From NCBI GenBank assembly GCA_937899415.1, contig CALBPI010000006.1:1-64000 (forward strand): DNA of 64,000 nt, written 5' to 3'. Shown here piece after piece: positions 39,476-49,649 of the stretch. The notes under the pieces are model-generated. The model was given only the letters and a program-made list of their open reading frames with translations, was not told the DNA's origin and ran no database searches. Source of the DNA: an uncultured Gammaproteobacteria bacterium (GTDB lineage Bacteria; Pseudomonadota; Gammaproteobacteria; Steroidobacterales; Woeseiaceae). Numbering within the stretch: position 1 is the first letter of the stretch; the number at the start of each line of letters is the position of its first letter. Both the position numbers and the translations under genes were made by a program.

Positions 39476-40142
39476 GCGCTTACGAGAACGCGGCAGCCGT
39501 GGTGGTCGCCACCCAGGGTCAGGAGCGCGTCGTGCGCAAGGACGCGCCGAAGGCCAATGTGCAGTGCGTCTACAACGGGGTTCCTGGCGACTTCCTGACA
39601 CCGGGCGGCGAGAAGCGCGAGCGCTTCACCGTTTGTTTTCACGGCGTCATCGGCTTTTTCCAGGATATCGAGACGCTCATCGCCGTAGCCCGTGAGCTCG
39701 AGCAGAACGATGTGGATGTCGTCGTCATCGGATACGGCCGTCAGGAATCGCTGATGCGTGGTGACATCCCAGCCAACCTCGAGTTTCTTGGTTGACTTTC
39801 GTTCGAGCAGACCATCGATGCCATCGAGCGGTGTCACTTAGGCCTGTGTCTGCGCAAGGACGATCCGATCTCGCGCGATGCGTTCCCTGTGAAGACCTGG
39901 GAGTATCTGGGTCTTGGGATGCCGTCGATTGTGACGCCCCATTGCGAGGCGGGCGCATTTCTCGAGGACAAGGGCTGCGGGTTTCAGCTCGAGTCCAGCG
40001 AAGTTGGGCCAATCGTCGATCAGGTGCTGGCGCTCAGGAACGACCCGGAGGCGCTCGCCGCTGTCGCACGGTCGGCGGGGACTACACGCGTCAGCGACTG
40101 GGTGCCGAGGCGGCGGAAGTCTTCGCCAACGCGGTACGCTAG
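39476..40142 (+). pseudogene. Glycosyltransferase (GT4-like) C-terminal part, with nonsense and frameshift
   Basis: AYENAAAVVVATQGQERVVRKDAPKANVQCVYNGVPGDFL...GVIGFFQDIETLIAVARELEQ; TGA 39793-39795; AFPVKTWEYLGLGMPSIVTPHCEAGAF; frameshift at G-run 40077-40080, C-term DYTRQRLGAEAAEVFANAVR*. Confidence 0.82.
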
Positions 40143-40177
40143 GCGCCTAACCCGCACGCAAACAACCCGGAGGCGAC

Positions 40178-41437
40178 ATGGAAGCGCTCGCGCTGCTCAT
40201 TGGCGAACTGATCTTCGTCATCCTCATTCCCTTTATTGCGCTGGTCGTGGAACTCGTGGCAGCTGCCATCAGCGCTCTGGTTGCCGCGCTATCGGGTCGC
40301 AAGCGCGGGGCGGGCACGCGGGGTTCCATCGCGAAGCCCGTCGCTGTGGTCCTGGCCGGCCTGTCTGGGCTGGTGCTTGTCACAGTAGTCGTCGTTAACC
40401 TGTTTTTCTTCGAGCAGGCGGTGCGATTTGTGTTCGACCGGGTCGAGCAACGCAAGGGCATCACGACGGCGTGTGAAACCGTTGACGGCTCGCTGCTTAC
40501 GGGTCGTGTGCAGCTCGGCAACTGCGACATCCAACGTCGGGAGCATCCCGTATCCACGTTCGATCTTGAGGTCGCCGAGATCGATCTCGATCTGAGGATC
40601 ACTTCGATGTTCGGCACCGCGAAGCTCGAATCAGCTCGCGTGACGGGGCTTGCAGGGGCCGTGTTCACAGACCGGCGAGCCGCTGCCGATCAACCGCCGC
40701 GTGACCGACCGCGGCGTGAGTTCGAAGTCGACGAGCTCTTTGTAGGAGACGTCCGAATCGCGGTGACAGGAATCAACTCAAGTGGCAACGCGTTCCGCGT
40801 GCCGATTACCGTGGAGAAACTCGAGAGCACACCGCTCCGTTCGAAGCTTTTGCTCTTTGATGTGCTGTTCCGTTCCAACGCATCGGGGCAAATCGCAGGT
40901 GCACCTTTCGAGCTCACGTCGTCGGGGACGGACGATAACCGGCGAACAGAATGGCGCGCCACGCAGGTGCCTGTCGCGAGCCTTTCCGAAGTCGTTGGCG
41001 GCGCGCTGGGCTGGTTCAGCAATGGGTTTGTCGACGTTTATGTCGAGGACGATTGGGAAGCGACAGAAGCCACGTCACTCGATCTCGACTGGCGGCTTGA
41101 GTTCTCGGACCTTGAGGTATCGCCGCCGCCAGGTACGGGTCGCGTCGCCCGCATTGCCTCGGTGCCTCTTTCCAAGCTCGTTAATGGCTACGACGGCAGT
41201 ATCCCGCTCGAATTCGGGCTCGATCTCAATGAAGACCAGTTTGCGTTACGTTACTCGTTGTCCGCGGCGGGTGTCTGGCTTGCGATCAAGGAAGCCGTCG
41301 ACGGTGCATGGTCACGGTTTGGCTTCGATGTCAGCAAGATTGGCGAGAAGACCGAGTCGATGCGAGACGGGATGCGGTCGATAATTGATCGCGTTCGCGG
41401 TTCCGACGAAGAGCCCGATGAAGACGATCAGCCGTGA
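40178..41437 (+). CDS. AsmA-like/uncharacterized membrane-anchored protein
   Basis: Two N-terminal hydrophobic segments, then a long beta-rich region; complete ORF. Confidence 0.65.
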   Translation: MEALALLIGELIFVILIPFIALVVELVAAAISALVAALSGRKRGAGTRGSIAKPVAVVLAGLSGLVLVTVVVVNLFFFEQAVRFVFDRVEQRKGITTACETVDGSLLTGRVQLGNCDIQRREHPVSTFDLEVAEIDLDLRITSMFGTAKLESARVTGLAGAVFTDRRAAADQPPRDRPRREFEVDELFVGDVRIAVTGINSSGNAFRVPITVEKLESTPLRSKLLLFDVLFRSNASGQIAGAPFELTSSGTDDNRRTEWRATQVPVASLSEVVGGALGWFSNGFVDVYVEDDWEATEATSLDLDWRLEFSDLEVSPPPGTGRVARIASVPLSKLVNGYDGSIPLEFGLDLNEDQFALRYSLSAAGVWLAIKEAVDGAWSRFGFDVSKIGEKTESMRDGMRSIIDRVRGSDEEPDEDDQP

Positions 41438-41964
41438 TGTCTCCGCAGGTGCTTGATCAAGCCCTGCGCATCAAACTCCAGTGACACGATGTTGGTACTC
41501 GTGTACTCGATCACCTCGTCGAAGTGCGCCGGTTTGACCTTGGCGCTCTCGACGTACTTGATGAAGACAACGTTTCGGCCATTCATGATGTCGGTGATCT
41601 CGATGTTTGATTAGAAGACCTCATCATCAAGCTTGCGCAGCATGCCATCGCGTAGCTCGCGCTTGTCGGTCACCGTCACATTGAACTTGATGTGTTCATC
41701 GACGAAGTCGTCGGCGAACAGGGCCAGGAAGCGTTCGATGTCTTCGGCATTTGAGTCCGGCTGTTGTCTCGCATTCTTGGCGTCGATAAACGCCTTTGCC
41801 ATTTCAGTAAGCTGGGTTTCGGAGAAGGGATCCTGAGCAAATACTGCCGGGGCCCACAACAGAAGAGGCAGGATTGATGCCCGCAGCAGAGCCGGCAGAG
41901 CAGTACGTGCCGCGCGTCTGGATGCGCCTGAATAAGGCTCGGTTGTCACAGGAATTACTGGCAC
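41428..41964 (-). pseudogene. Secreted NTF2/SnoaL-like protein interrupted by an in-frame TAA
   Basis: ...KRELRDGMLRKLDDEVF* (TAA 41611-41613), then same frame SNIEITDIMNGRNVVFIKYVESAKVKPAHFDEVIEYTSTNIVSLEFDAQGLIKHLRRHHG*. Confidence 0.72.
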
Positions 41965-42557
41965 CCAGTCTTCTTGTACTGTTCAGCCGCCCACGCGTTG
42001 CATTTCTCAAGCATCTCACCGGTGTGCCGCTTGGCGCACCAATCCAGCTTTTCCTGCAGAAACGTCGAACACTCGATGCGCCTGGGTTCATCGGGCCTCT
42101 TGATATTGGCCTGCAGGCAATCGCTTTTTAGGCGGGCCACGAATGCCTCACGCGAGGTCCGCGCCAGTTCAGGCTCAAGATCTTTGGGAATGTTCAAATC
42201 GTAAATCCGGTCATACGTCGTCTCACCTGGATTCCCGAGCAGGCTCTTGATTCGATCTCGCTCTTCCGCTGACGCTGGTACTCCCGCAAGACGATCTTTG
42301 AACGTACTGTTGGCTTGTTCACTCAGGGAGTCACAGTAAACGGTTGCCTTTTCATTGTGTGTCCATCGGGCCTTGTCCTTTCTGCGTGCCTCCAGCATCT
42401 CCGCAAAAGTCGGCTGGCTTGCGCTCGCTGCATGCTTTTTGTCGTCCGAATGAGGCTCAGACGCCGCATGTAACGAAACACAGCACATCAGCAGGACCAG
42501 GACTGCGATCGGGTTCTGGGGAAGTCTGGCCACGGTAACCCTCTTAATGAATGTCAC
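41955..42557 (-). CDS. Secreted hypothetical protein
   Basis: Signal-like N-terminus VLVLLMCCVSLHAASE, Cys-rich C-terminus ECSTFLQEKLDWCAKRHTGEMLEKCNAWAAEQYKKTGC. Confidence 0.65.
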   Translation of the reverse strand: MTFIKRVTVARLPQNPIAVLVLLMCCVSLHAASEPHSDDKKHAASASQPTFAEMLEARRKDKARWTHNEKATVYCDSLSEQANSTFKDRLAGVPASAEERDRIKSLLGNPGETTYDRIYDLNIPKDLEPELARTSREAFVARLKSDCLQANIKRPDEPRRIECSTFLQEKLDWCAKRHTGEMLEKCNAWAAEQYKKTGCQ

Positions 42558-43159
42558 TAACCAATGGAGATACTACACCGCCTTCGAGGTCTCAGACGCG
42601 GGTGGGGTCAGGGTGCACGATGTGCTTCTGTGTCGCTGGTCTTTCGGATGGTGACTCAGGTGTTGCCGCGCACCAGATCCCAGAACTCTTCGCGCTGATT
42701 GGCGTGTGGAAACGCTGCTTCCGGTGTAGAGAGACCAAGAAATTCGCAGAGCGGCGCGCAGTCGTCGAGTAAAGGCGCCGAATAACGACCCGCGCGCCGC
42801 AGTGCGGCGCCCGCCGCCCCCCGCAACGGTTCACGCGCGCAGGCGACAAAATGTCGCCAAATGTCGCCGTCGCCAGTCAGCAATTTAGCTCTGACATCAG
42901 CCGACTCGAAATCTGCTGCCAATCCTCATCCTTCTGCTGCCATAACCCTGATACACGCCGAACGCGCCAGACATCCCCGCGGGGATGTTTGCCCGATCCG
43001 CGCTGTATGGGTTGCGCTGAATGACAACAACTACCACCTGCTTGCAGAGGTGCTGCTGTTTGCAAGGCAGGTGATGGCCGGTGGACTCTTGCCCCGCGTG
43101 ACAGATTCACGAGAAACGGCACCAGCGCCGGTTGCTGCCCTTGTGGCTCAGGTCGCGCG

Positions 43160-43550
43160 CCTGCTGCCGCGCCCTGTATCCAGCAGGCGCCTGTCGCTGT
43201 GGCGGCCGCGTCCTCCGACATGTTCGTGGGCTGTCGGCGATGGTCAAACGACACCAGCATCAAAGTGACTGCCGATGGCATGGCGAATTACGGCTTCGGA
43301 TCGGGGGCTCTGGTCTGGTAAAGGTGGGAGCCGGTACTCGATTGCGTGGCCTGACTTTATGAGCAGCATTTCGCTTTCGGCAGACGGCCGCAGCCTGAGT
43401 GCCGTGGGTGTACTCGGCGTGCGCTCAACTGCCAAGCGCCTGCAACCTGGCGCGAACTGATTCCCGGGCGTCTGGCGCTGGAACAACTGTATGGTTGTAA
43501 CCATCGTGAGTGATGGGAGCATGTCGGCCGAAAACCTGCGCGGCGCCTAG
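43160..43550 (+). pseudogene. Remnant of a secreted protein with repeated Trp-rich beta modules
   Basis: CRRWSNDTSIKVTADGMANYGFGSGALVW* (TAA 43319-43321); shifted frame GGSRYSIAWPDFMSSISLSADGRSLSAVG...* (TGA 43458-43460), then PGVWRWNNCMVVTIVSDGSMSAENLRGA*. Confidence 0.5.
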
Positions 43551-43634
43551 ATCGGGCGTGGTCGTCAGTTTAGGGTCGCCTAGCCGAACGTAGGCGACAT
43601 CGTGGTCGCGGCTGACCGCTCACGGTGTCGGCCA

Positions 43635-44321
43635 TCAAAACACAAACACCAGCCCGAGCGAAGTCAGGTTGGCGTCGACGCCTCGTCGGTTCTCAGAGCG
43701 AAAATAGAGCATATTGAAGTAGACACGTTGATACACCTGGAAATAGGTGCCGACTGACGCGTTGACGTTGCTGAGTCCCTCGTCCGTCAAGTCGAGAATA
43801 GGCTCGACGAATCCGTATACAAAATAGGGACGTCCCCAGGCCTTGCCCCCGTACTCGGCACGAAATCGGGATCGAAACCGGTTTCGGATTTCGGAGCCAC
43901 CGGCCGACAGGCGATAGTCCCAGGCGTTTCGGATGACCCATTTCAGGCGGCCGGTATTGAAATGGAGATCGACATGCGTTCTCCATGTATGGCTCTCGGG
44001 CCCGTCACGTGCATCAAGGAAGATATAGGAACCGCCTATCGCCCACGAGGCGTCGAGCCGGTGCGTCGCATCCAACACGACCAAATCCGCACCAAGATCG
44101 GGCTCATGTGCCAGCATGCCAAATAGCTTGGTGGTGTCCGAAACTGCATAGGAAATCGCGACATCGAGGAACTCGAGGTCCAGGCTGTCTGCCTGCGATT
44201 GCTGTGACTGGGCAGGTGGTGGATCAAAATCGAAGTCGATGTCTTGGGCGGACGCTCCGGCGCACAGACTTGTGAGCACCAGCATCAGGTGCAAAGAACC
44301 TCGCAGTCTGGTGGCGCGCAT
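43635..44321 (-). CDS. Outer-membrane DUF2490-like protein
   Basis: Signal peptide ...LCAGASAQDID; beta-strand-rich, C-terminal LTSLGLVFVF; THVDLHFNTGRLKWVIRNAWDYR...RNRFRSRFRAEY. Confidence 0.62.
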   Translation of the reverse strand: MRATRLRGSLHLMLVLTSLCAGASAQDIDFDFDPPPAQSQQSQADSLDLEFLDVAISYAVSDTTKLFGMLAHEPDLGADLVVLDATHRLDASWAIGGSYIFLDARDGPESHTWRTHVDLHFNTGRLKWVIRNAWDYRLSAGGSEIRNRFRSRFRAEYGGKAWGRPYFVYGFVEPILDLTDEGLSNVNASVGTYFQVYQRVYFNMLYFRSENRRGVDANLTSLGLVFVF

Positions 44322-44770
44322 TAAGCCAGCCGACGGTAAACGCGAACGGCAACCTGCTCGGCAAGCAGCATACTCATGACGACCACAACAAAAGCGATGA
44401 CGCCGTGATAGGGCCCGCCAAAATGCAGCAGATCTGAGAAGACCCAGCTCAAGATACCAAGCATGGCGAACTTGGAGCCCGCCAGAAGGAACCACGTGCT
44501 AAAGAAACGAGCGATTTTTGCACCGCGACCCGCACGATTGACGAAGAAACCTGCCAGGGCTTGTTCGACCTGAATTGTGATCTGCAGCAATAACTGCAGG
44601 ACCAGCGCGGCGATGAGCAGGACCGAGAACGAGTCCGCATGAACCCAGGACCAGTGTTCAGCGAATAGGCCAAGCATGACGAGGTTTAATAAGACCGCAA
44701 GCAACGTGCGTTCGTAGGCCCGTTGCGCTCGGGAACGAGTGGGTGCGGCGATGCCCGTGGTTTCGGTCAT
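44321..44770 (-). CDS. Integral membrane hypothetical protein
   Basis: Four predicted hydrophobic segments; TAATG overlap with the downstream gene. Confidence 0.7.
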   Translation of the reverse strand: MTETTGIAAPTRSRAQRAYERTLLAVLLNLVMLGLFAEHWSWVHADSFSVLLIAALVLQLLLQITIQVEQALAGFFVNRAGRGAKIARFFSTWFLLAGSKFAMLGILSWVFSDLLHFGGPYHGVIAFVVVVMSMLLAEQVAVRVYRRLA

Positions 44771-45139
44771 CGCGCTGACACGTCGCGTGAGTGGTTGTGC
44801 ATGGCCTTGCCGTTGTCGAGTTTTTGAATTCGAAACTTAACGAACACGCCATCGACGCAACAGGACACAGCGCGGCACGAAACGGACAATACCTGCCACC
44901 CCGGATGAGCCGGTCAGTGACCGCCATTTTGCAGCCATGTGACACAGCCCTATCGCGAATGAGACTCATTCGCACCAACCTGCAAGATTGTCAACACCTC
45001 GACGCCAATATGGCGGCATGTGTCCGCGGGTTGTCACTTCGGGTCCTTATTCGCGCGTCGTCATGCGACTAGTTTTTACGGCGTGCGGCATCCGCTTACT
45101 CGGCGCTGCGAACCTGACCATCCACAAAAGGCCAATGTG

Positions 45140-45757
45140 ATGAACAAGAACGTGAGAGAGCGATTCGACCTGAAAAAAATGTGTGTGCTCGCGGGACAGG
45201 GAGAAGAAACAGCTTTGGAGGTCCGGCAGATGATTCGCTGCGCGGATGCTGGCATGTCCCTCATGGAGGCGACGGTACAGCCCAATAGTCTGTTGCCGCC
45301 GCACACACACATGCACACGCATCAGGCGGTCTATGTGATCAAAGGCCACTTGACCTTCAACCTGGGCGGCGACGACGGTCATACGTTTGAGGCACCCCAG
45401 GGTAGCTACATCATCAAGCCGAAACGCGTTTCGCACAGCTTCTGGAATACCAGCGACGACGTTGTGACCTACATTGAGCTGTCCGACAACGACCTGTTTG
45501 AAGGCTTCATTGATAGCTACAGCGACAAGGACATGTTCTCGGCGATGGGTGACGCAAACGTAGACTTCGGCATGTTCACCGATATCGAGTATGCAATTAC
45601 ATTGATGAAGCGCCACAATTTGACACGTATCGAGCAGTTTGGGCTCGACTTTCGAGATAAGGAACAGATTGCGGAGATCCTGGGCTCAGCGCCCGGCGAG
45701 GTTGTTGAGGCATTCAAGAGCACTTTTGGCCCCCTGCTCGAGTCGATGCAGATATAG
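45140..45757 (+). CDS. Cupin-domain protein
   Basis: LLPPHTHMHTHQAVYVIKGHLTFNLGGDDGHTFEAPQGSYIIKPKRVSHSFWN; ATG at 45140. Confidence 0.8.
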   Translation: MNKNVRERFDLKKMCVLAGQGEETALEVRQMIRCADAGMSLMEATVQPNSLLPPHTHMHTHQAVYVIKGHLTFNLGGDDGHTFEAPQGSYIIKPKRVSHSFWNTSDDVVTYIELSDNDLFEGFIDSYSDKDMFSAMGDANVDFGMFTDIEYAITLMKRHNLTRIEQFGLDFRDKEQIAEILGSAPGEVVEAFKSTFGPLLESMQI

Positions 45758-45800
45758 CGTCGGGATCTGCGCGACGTCTCCTTAGCAGGGTGGGCGATGA

Positions 45801-46844
45801 TCAGCCGGACGCGGATCCGGATCCGTGGTGTCGAAACTCGACGGGCGTTTGGCCCGTCCAGCGTTTGAATGCACGCCGGAACGTCCGCGCGTCCGAGTAG
45901 CCAACGAGATCAGAGACCGTCTCAACAGGTGTGCTCGATTCGAGCAGCATACGCTTTGCCACATCGAATCGGACGTCCTGGATCATGGCGGTCAAAGTCG
46001 TTGAATGGGACTTAGCGAGTCGCTGCGCCGACCTGAGGCTCATTCGTGCACGCGCGGCCACGGCAGCGGTGCCAAATGACCGGATCGCCACGTTTTTCGC
46101 AATGGCTTCGCGCAGCCTGCCGAGCCGGGCCGGATAGGTGCCTTGATTTACCCGCCGCAGGATCTGCTCGAAGTGCTGTTGCACATAGTTAAACAACTCC
46201 ACATTCGACTGGCTGACTGCGCTGTCCAGTTTGTTGCTGTGAAGGACAAGCGCATCGCGCGGCTGTTCAAAGAGGACGGGCACATTGAAGAACGTCGCAA
46301 ACTCACTGGCCGGCCCGGCCGGAGGGTATCTGAACTCAACCCGCGCGATACTGCCATGGACGCCCAATGCCTCCGTGATCAGTCGCGATGCTAGTGCAAT
46401 GCCGACTTCCGTCGCACGGCCTCGATCAATCTTGTCTGCAGGATGAGAACCCGACACCACGGCTTCTGTTTCAGACTCCTCCATGGACAGTTCAAATCGG
46501 TCCGCGAGCAGGCCTCGATTCGTAATAAGGAGGTGCATCGCCTCACGGAGGTTGTTGGCGAATTGCATGCCGTGGGCGAGCCCACCCAGGATCGAAAATG
46601 GCGCTGCTCGTGCCATCGCGAGCGTCAGGTTCTTACCGGGATTTCGTTCGGTGAGTGACTCCAGAAGTCGCGCCACACACTCATCGGGTAAGCGCGCGAA
46701 GGGATCGACGACATCCAATCCGCCGATTCCTGCAGCCTCGTTGATCTGTGCCACGGACAAGCCTCGAGACAGCGCAAACGCGAAAATCGTTGAAGCAACA
46801 CTTGCCAGAACTTTTGGACCGGACGAACTCGCACGATTTTTCAT
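45801..46844 (-). CDS. AraC-family regulator with AraC N-terminal (PF12625-like) domain (start approximate)
   Basis: C-terminal HTH ...MLLESSTPVETVSDLVGYSDARTFRRAFKRWTGQTPVEFR; ORF track extends to 47024. Confidence 0.88.
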   Translation of the reverse strand: MKNRASSSGPKVLASVASTIFAFALSRGLSVAQINEAAGIGGLDVVDPFARLPDECVARLLESLTERNPGKNLTLAMARAAPFSILGGLAHGMQFANNLREAMHLLITNRGLLADRFELSMEESETEAVVSGSHPADKIDRGRATEVGIALASRLITEALGVHGSIARVEFRYPPAGPASEFATFFNVPVLFEQPRDALVLHSNKLDSAVSQSNVELFNYVQQHFEQILRRVNQGTYPARLGRLREAIAKNVAIRSFGTAAVAARARMSLRSAQRLAKSHSTTLTAMIQDVRFDVAKRMLLESSTPVETVSDLVGYSDARTFRRAFKRWTGQTPVEFRHHGSGSASG

Positions 46845-47216
46845 TGAGCTGGTTCTCACCACGCACTCCAACTGACCTGCCGTCCTAGCCGGCCGCATGA
46901 ATGACGGCATTTCAGGTGCTGTCCTCACATCACCACGATTCGCGAAGAATGGGGCAAGCGCGATCGCCACAGCCCGGCCATCGAGAACGCATCCCAACGG
47001 AGTGTCACGCCGCGACAGAAGCACTCCCTACCCGCCACCGTTCGACACTATAGCAATCGATTGCTGACACACCGGTCGCGATGTGGCCGGTGGCGCAAAT
47101 GGTCCGCAAATGTCGCGAATGGGCCTCACCCAAGAACGTCAAAAACGATAAGTTGCACATGCACCCAAGCCAGGGTCGCACTGTTGCAGCGTCCGGTCCA
47201 AGCGCCCCCTCCGATC

Positions 47217-48263
47217 ATGAGTGATGTCAGCGACGAACATGCACCCGACGAGGTCTCATCCTCTACCGTTGCGGCAACACTGAATTTTGTGTTGTCGAAT
47301 GGTCTGACGATCGAAGAAGCTGCCGCCGCCACGGGAATGACCTGCCGTGAGTTGATTCAGCCGGACGCGCGTGTCCCGGACACGCTGGTACATGACCTCA
47401 TGGCGGCAATGGTGCGGTGTAAGCCGGATCTGCCACTACCAATCGCGATGGCAGCGTCGTCTCCGATGTCGTACCTGGCGGGGCTCGAGAACGTGATTCA
47501 GTTTGCGCCGAGCGTAAGGGACGCCCTGCTACTCATCTCCGAGTGTTCGGAGCTCATTGCAAGCCGCGTGTCGATAGAACTTGAGGAAAGCAACGCATTG
47601 GGGGCCTACATCATCAGGCACCCCAATGACTATCGCGACAACGGTAATGCAGGGCTGACCGGTATGGCGCTACTGTGGCGGTTCATTCTGGAAAACTGCG
47701 TGGGAACGGAGGGCCTGGTCGAAGTGCGTAGCGGTTTCGAGCGACTCGGTCTACTCGCAGCGCACACCAACTTTTTCAAGGCGACTGTGACGTTTAATAA
47801 CCCGGAGAGCGCCCTGGTCATGACCAGAAAACTCCTGGACACACCCATGCGGAAAGCGAACACAACCGTTTTCGAATCGATGCGGGAGCATTATCGGCGG
47901 GTTGTTGCGCAACTCACGACGACGGCAATTCCTGCCCGCATGACAAGGCTCCAGAGGGCAACGAGCCAGAGCGCTGCGAATGCGGAATACGATGTGTCGT
48001 CCATCGCCTCTCATGCACATATGAGTGTGCGCACCGCGCAACGCGTCGCGGCGGCGAACGGCACCTCCTTGCGCGCCATACTTGATGACGCTCGGGCTGA
48101 CAGGGCAAAACGCCTGTTCCTGAGTGACCCGGACATTCGTGTCAGCTCAGTCGCTATTGCTGTGGGCTATTCCGACTCGCGTGCGTTCCGGCGGGCGTTC
48201 CGACGGTGGACCGGGATGAGCCCAACCGACTTCAGACGGCTCTGTTTGGCAGACGGGCGATAG
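47217..48263 (+). CDS. AraC-family regulator, paralogue of the divergent neighbour
   Basis: ...FLSDPDIRVSSVAIAVGYSDSRAFRRAFRRWTGMSPTDFR; ATG at 47217. Confidence 0.88.
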   Translation: MSDVSDEHAPDEVSSSTVAATLNFVLSNGLTIEEAAAATGMTCRELIQPDARVPDTLVHDLMAAMVRCKPDLPLPIAMAASSPMSYLAGLENVIQFAPSVRDALLLISECSELIASRVSIELEESNALGAYIIRHPNDYRDNGNAGLTGMALLWRFILENCVGTEGLVEVRSGFERLGLLAAHTNFFKATVTFNNPESALVMTRKLLDTPMRKANTTVFESMREHYRRVVAQLTTTAIPARMTRLQRATSQSAANAEYDVSSIASHAHMSVRTAQRVAAANGTSLRAILDDARADRAKRLFLSDPDIRVSSVAIAVGYSDSRAFRRAFRRWTGMSPTDFRRLCLADGR

Positions 48264-48334
48264 GCCGCGACGCCTGGTTTTCGGTGCCTTTGGCCGAGCA
48301 CGAACAGGCCTAATCTGGCGCTCGGGCACGGCCG

Positions 48335-49465
48335 TTGCGCTCGCTGTGGGTGCGCGAAGCTGCCTTAGCATGCGGTGACTGGCGTGATGTGTCCGTTTTG
48401 TTTGATGCACGGTCCTTCAACGAGCGGGCAGCATTTGCGAGTTTAGCGCCAGCCGATGTCGGCCCGTTTGTCGCGCATAAGGCGCGCGTCGGACAAGGAC
48501 ATGATGAGATGCAACGACGCTGTGGCCCGGGGTTTATGACCACCGGCACTCGCACATCGAATCACCCAGACGCGAGCGATACGCAGGAATCCTGGCCATT
48601 TCGACCGAGCCAGCTCTCGCGGCGTACCGGGGTGGTCACAGGCGGACTGTGTGGCATCGGTCATGAGGTCGTCTGGTACCTGGCGCGCGCTGGATGGAAT
48701 CTGGTTTTAGTCGGACCAGACGATGAGCGCGTCGCGCCTCAAGTTGCATCCCTTTCAACGCAATTCCCGGACCAATATTTTCAAGGTTGGGCCGCCGATC
48801 TATCCAATATGGAGCAGACCAAGCAGGTAGCTCGCGATATTGTTGCCTCAAATGCGAGTTTGGACGCGTTGTACAACCTCGAAAGCCACCACGCATCGGA
48901 GCGCGGGACCACCGCGCAAGGCATGGAGCGGCAGTTTGCGGTCAATACGATCGCACCCTTCATCATGATTAGTGAGTTGCAGCCGCTGCTGGCCGCCGGC
49001 TGCACGAGAAACCGATGTTCGCTGGTCGTCAACCTCTCCTCACGCGTGATTCGGCGTGTCAAAGGCATTGATGCCGCAAGTCTGACTGCACCCCAAAAGA
49101 CGCGTGGCCTACATAGAATATTTGCCGACACCAAACTGGCGATGGCGGCTATGAGTTACGCACTCTCCAGTCAGCTGTTGCGGGACCGAATCCTGATCTA
49201 CCTGATCGAGCCGGGGCGGCTGGGTGGCGCCGCGGCCCGAATCGCGCATCGCGCGGGCGCCTCGGGAGATATTTTGTCACCGTTGTGGCACCACGTCGCC
49301 GGCCGCTCCGCTTCGCGAATGATGCGAGCGATCCACAATGGGCTTGCAGATCATGGTATTGACCTCTACTTGATCAACAGCAAACGAAGGCACATTCCCC
49401 GACTCGCCGCCGACAAGGAGTTTCAAAGGAGACTGATCCGCCTCCTGCAGGTGCTCGTGCGATAG
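48335..49465 (+). CDS. Divergent short-chain dehydrogenase/reductase-like protein (start uncertain)
   Basis: GVVTGGLCGIGHEVVWYLARAGWNLVLVGPD, NLSSRVIRR; YxxxK position reads FADTK. Confidence 0.75.
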   Translation: MRSLWVREAALACGDWRDVSVLFDARSFNERAAFASLAPADVGPFVAHKARVGQGHDEMQRRCGPGFMTTGTRTSNHPDASDTQESWPFRPSQLSRRTGVVTGGLCGIGHEVVWYLARAGWNLVLVGPDDERVAPQVASLSTQFPDQYFQGWAADLSNMEQTKQVARDIVASNASLDALYNLESHHASERGTTAQGMERQFAVNTIAPFIMISELQPLLAAGCTRNRCSLVVNLSSRVIRRVKGIDAASLTAPQKTRGLHRIFADTKLAMAAMSYALSSQLLRDRILIYLIEPGRLGGAAARIAHRAGASGDILSPLWHHVAGRSASRMMRAIHNGLADHGIDLYLINSKRRHIPRLAADKEFQRRLIRLLQVLVR

Positions 49466-49649
49466 CTGCCAAGGTCGACGTGATAGGCGAGCTTGCCCGG
49501 CCTCTCGGCGACCAGAGCCGCGGCTCAATCCACATACGAACCTCATTCTTTCTTTGCGATAGCGCAGACGTACTTTTCGGAATACGGATCAAACTCGCGA
49601 TGCAAGTTCTGCACCCCGTCTACGATCAGTATCCGCAGGTTTTCGTTAA

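Noticed and set aside
42656-42922. 88-aa minus-strand ORF (MAADFESADVRAKLLTGDG...) as a gene
   Set aside because: No recognised family and located in a decayed stretch; insufficient support.
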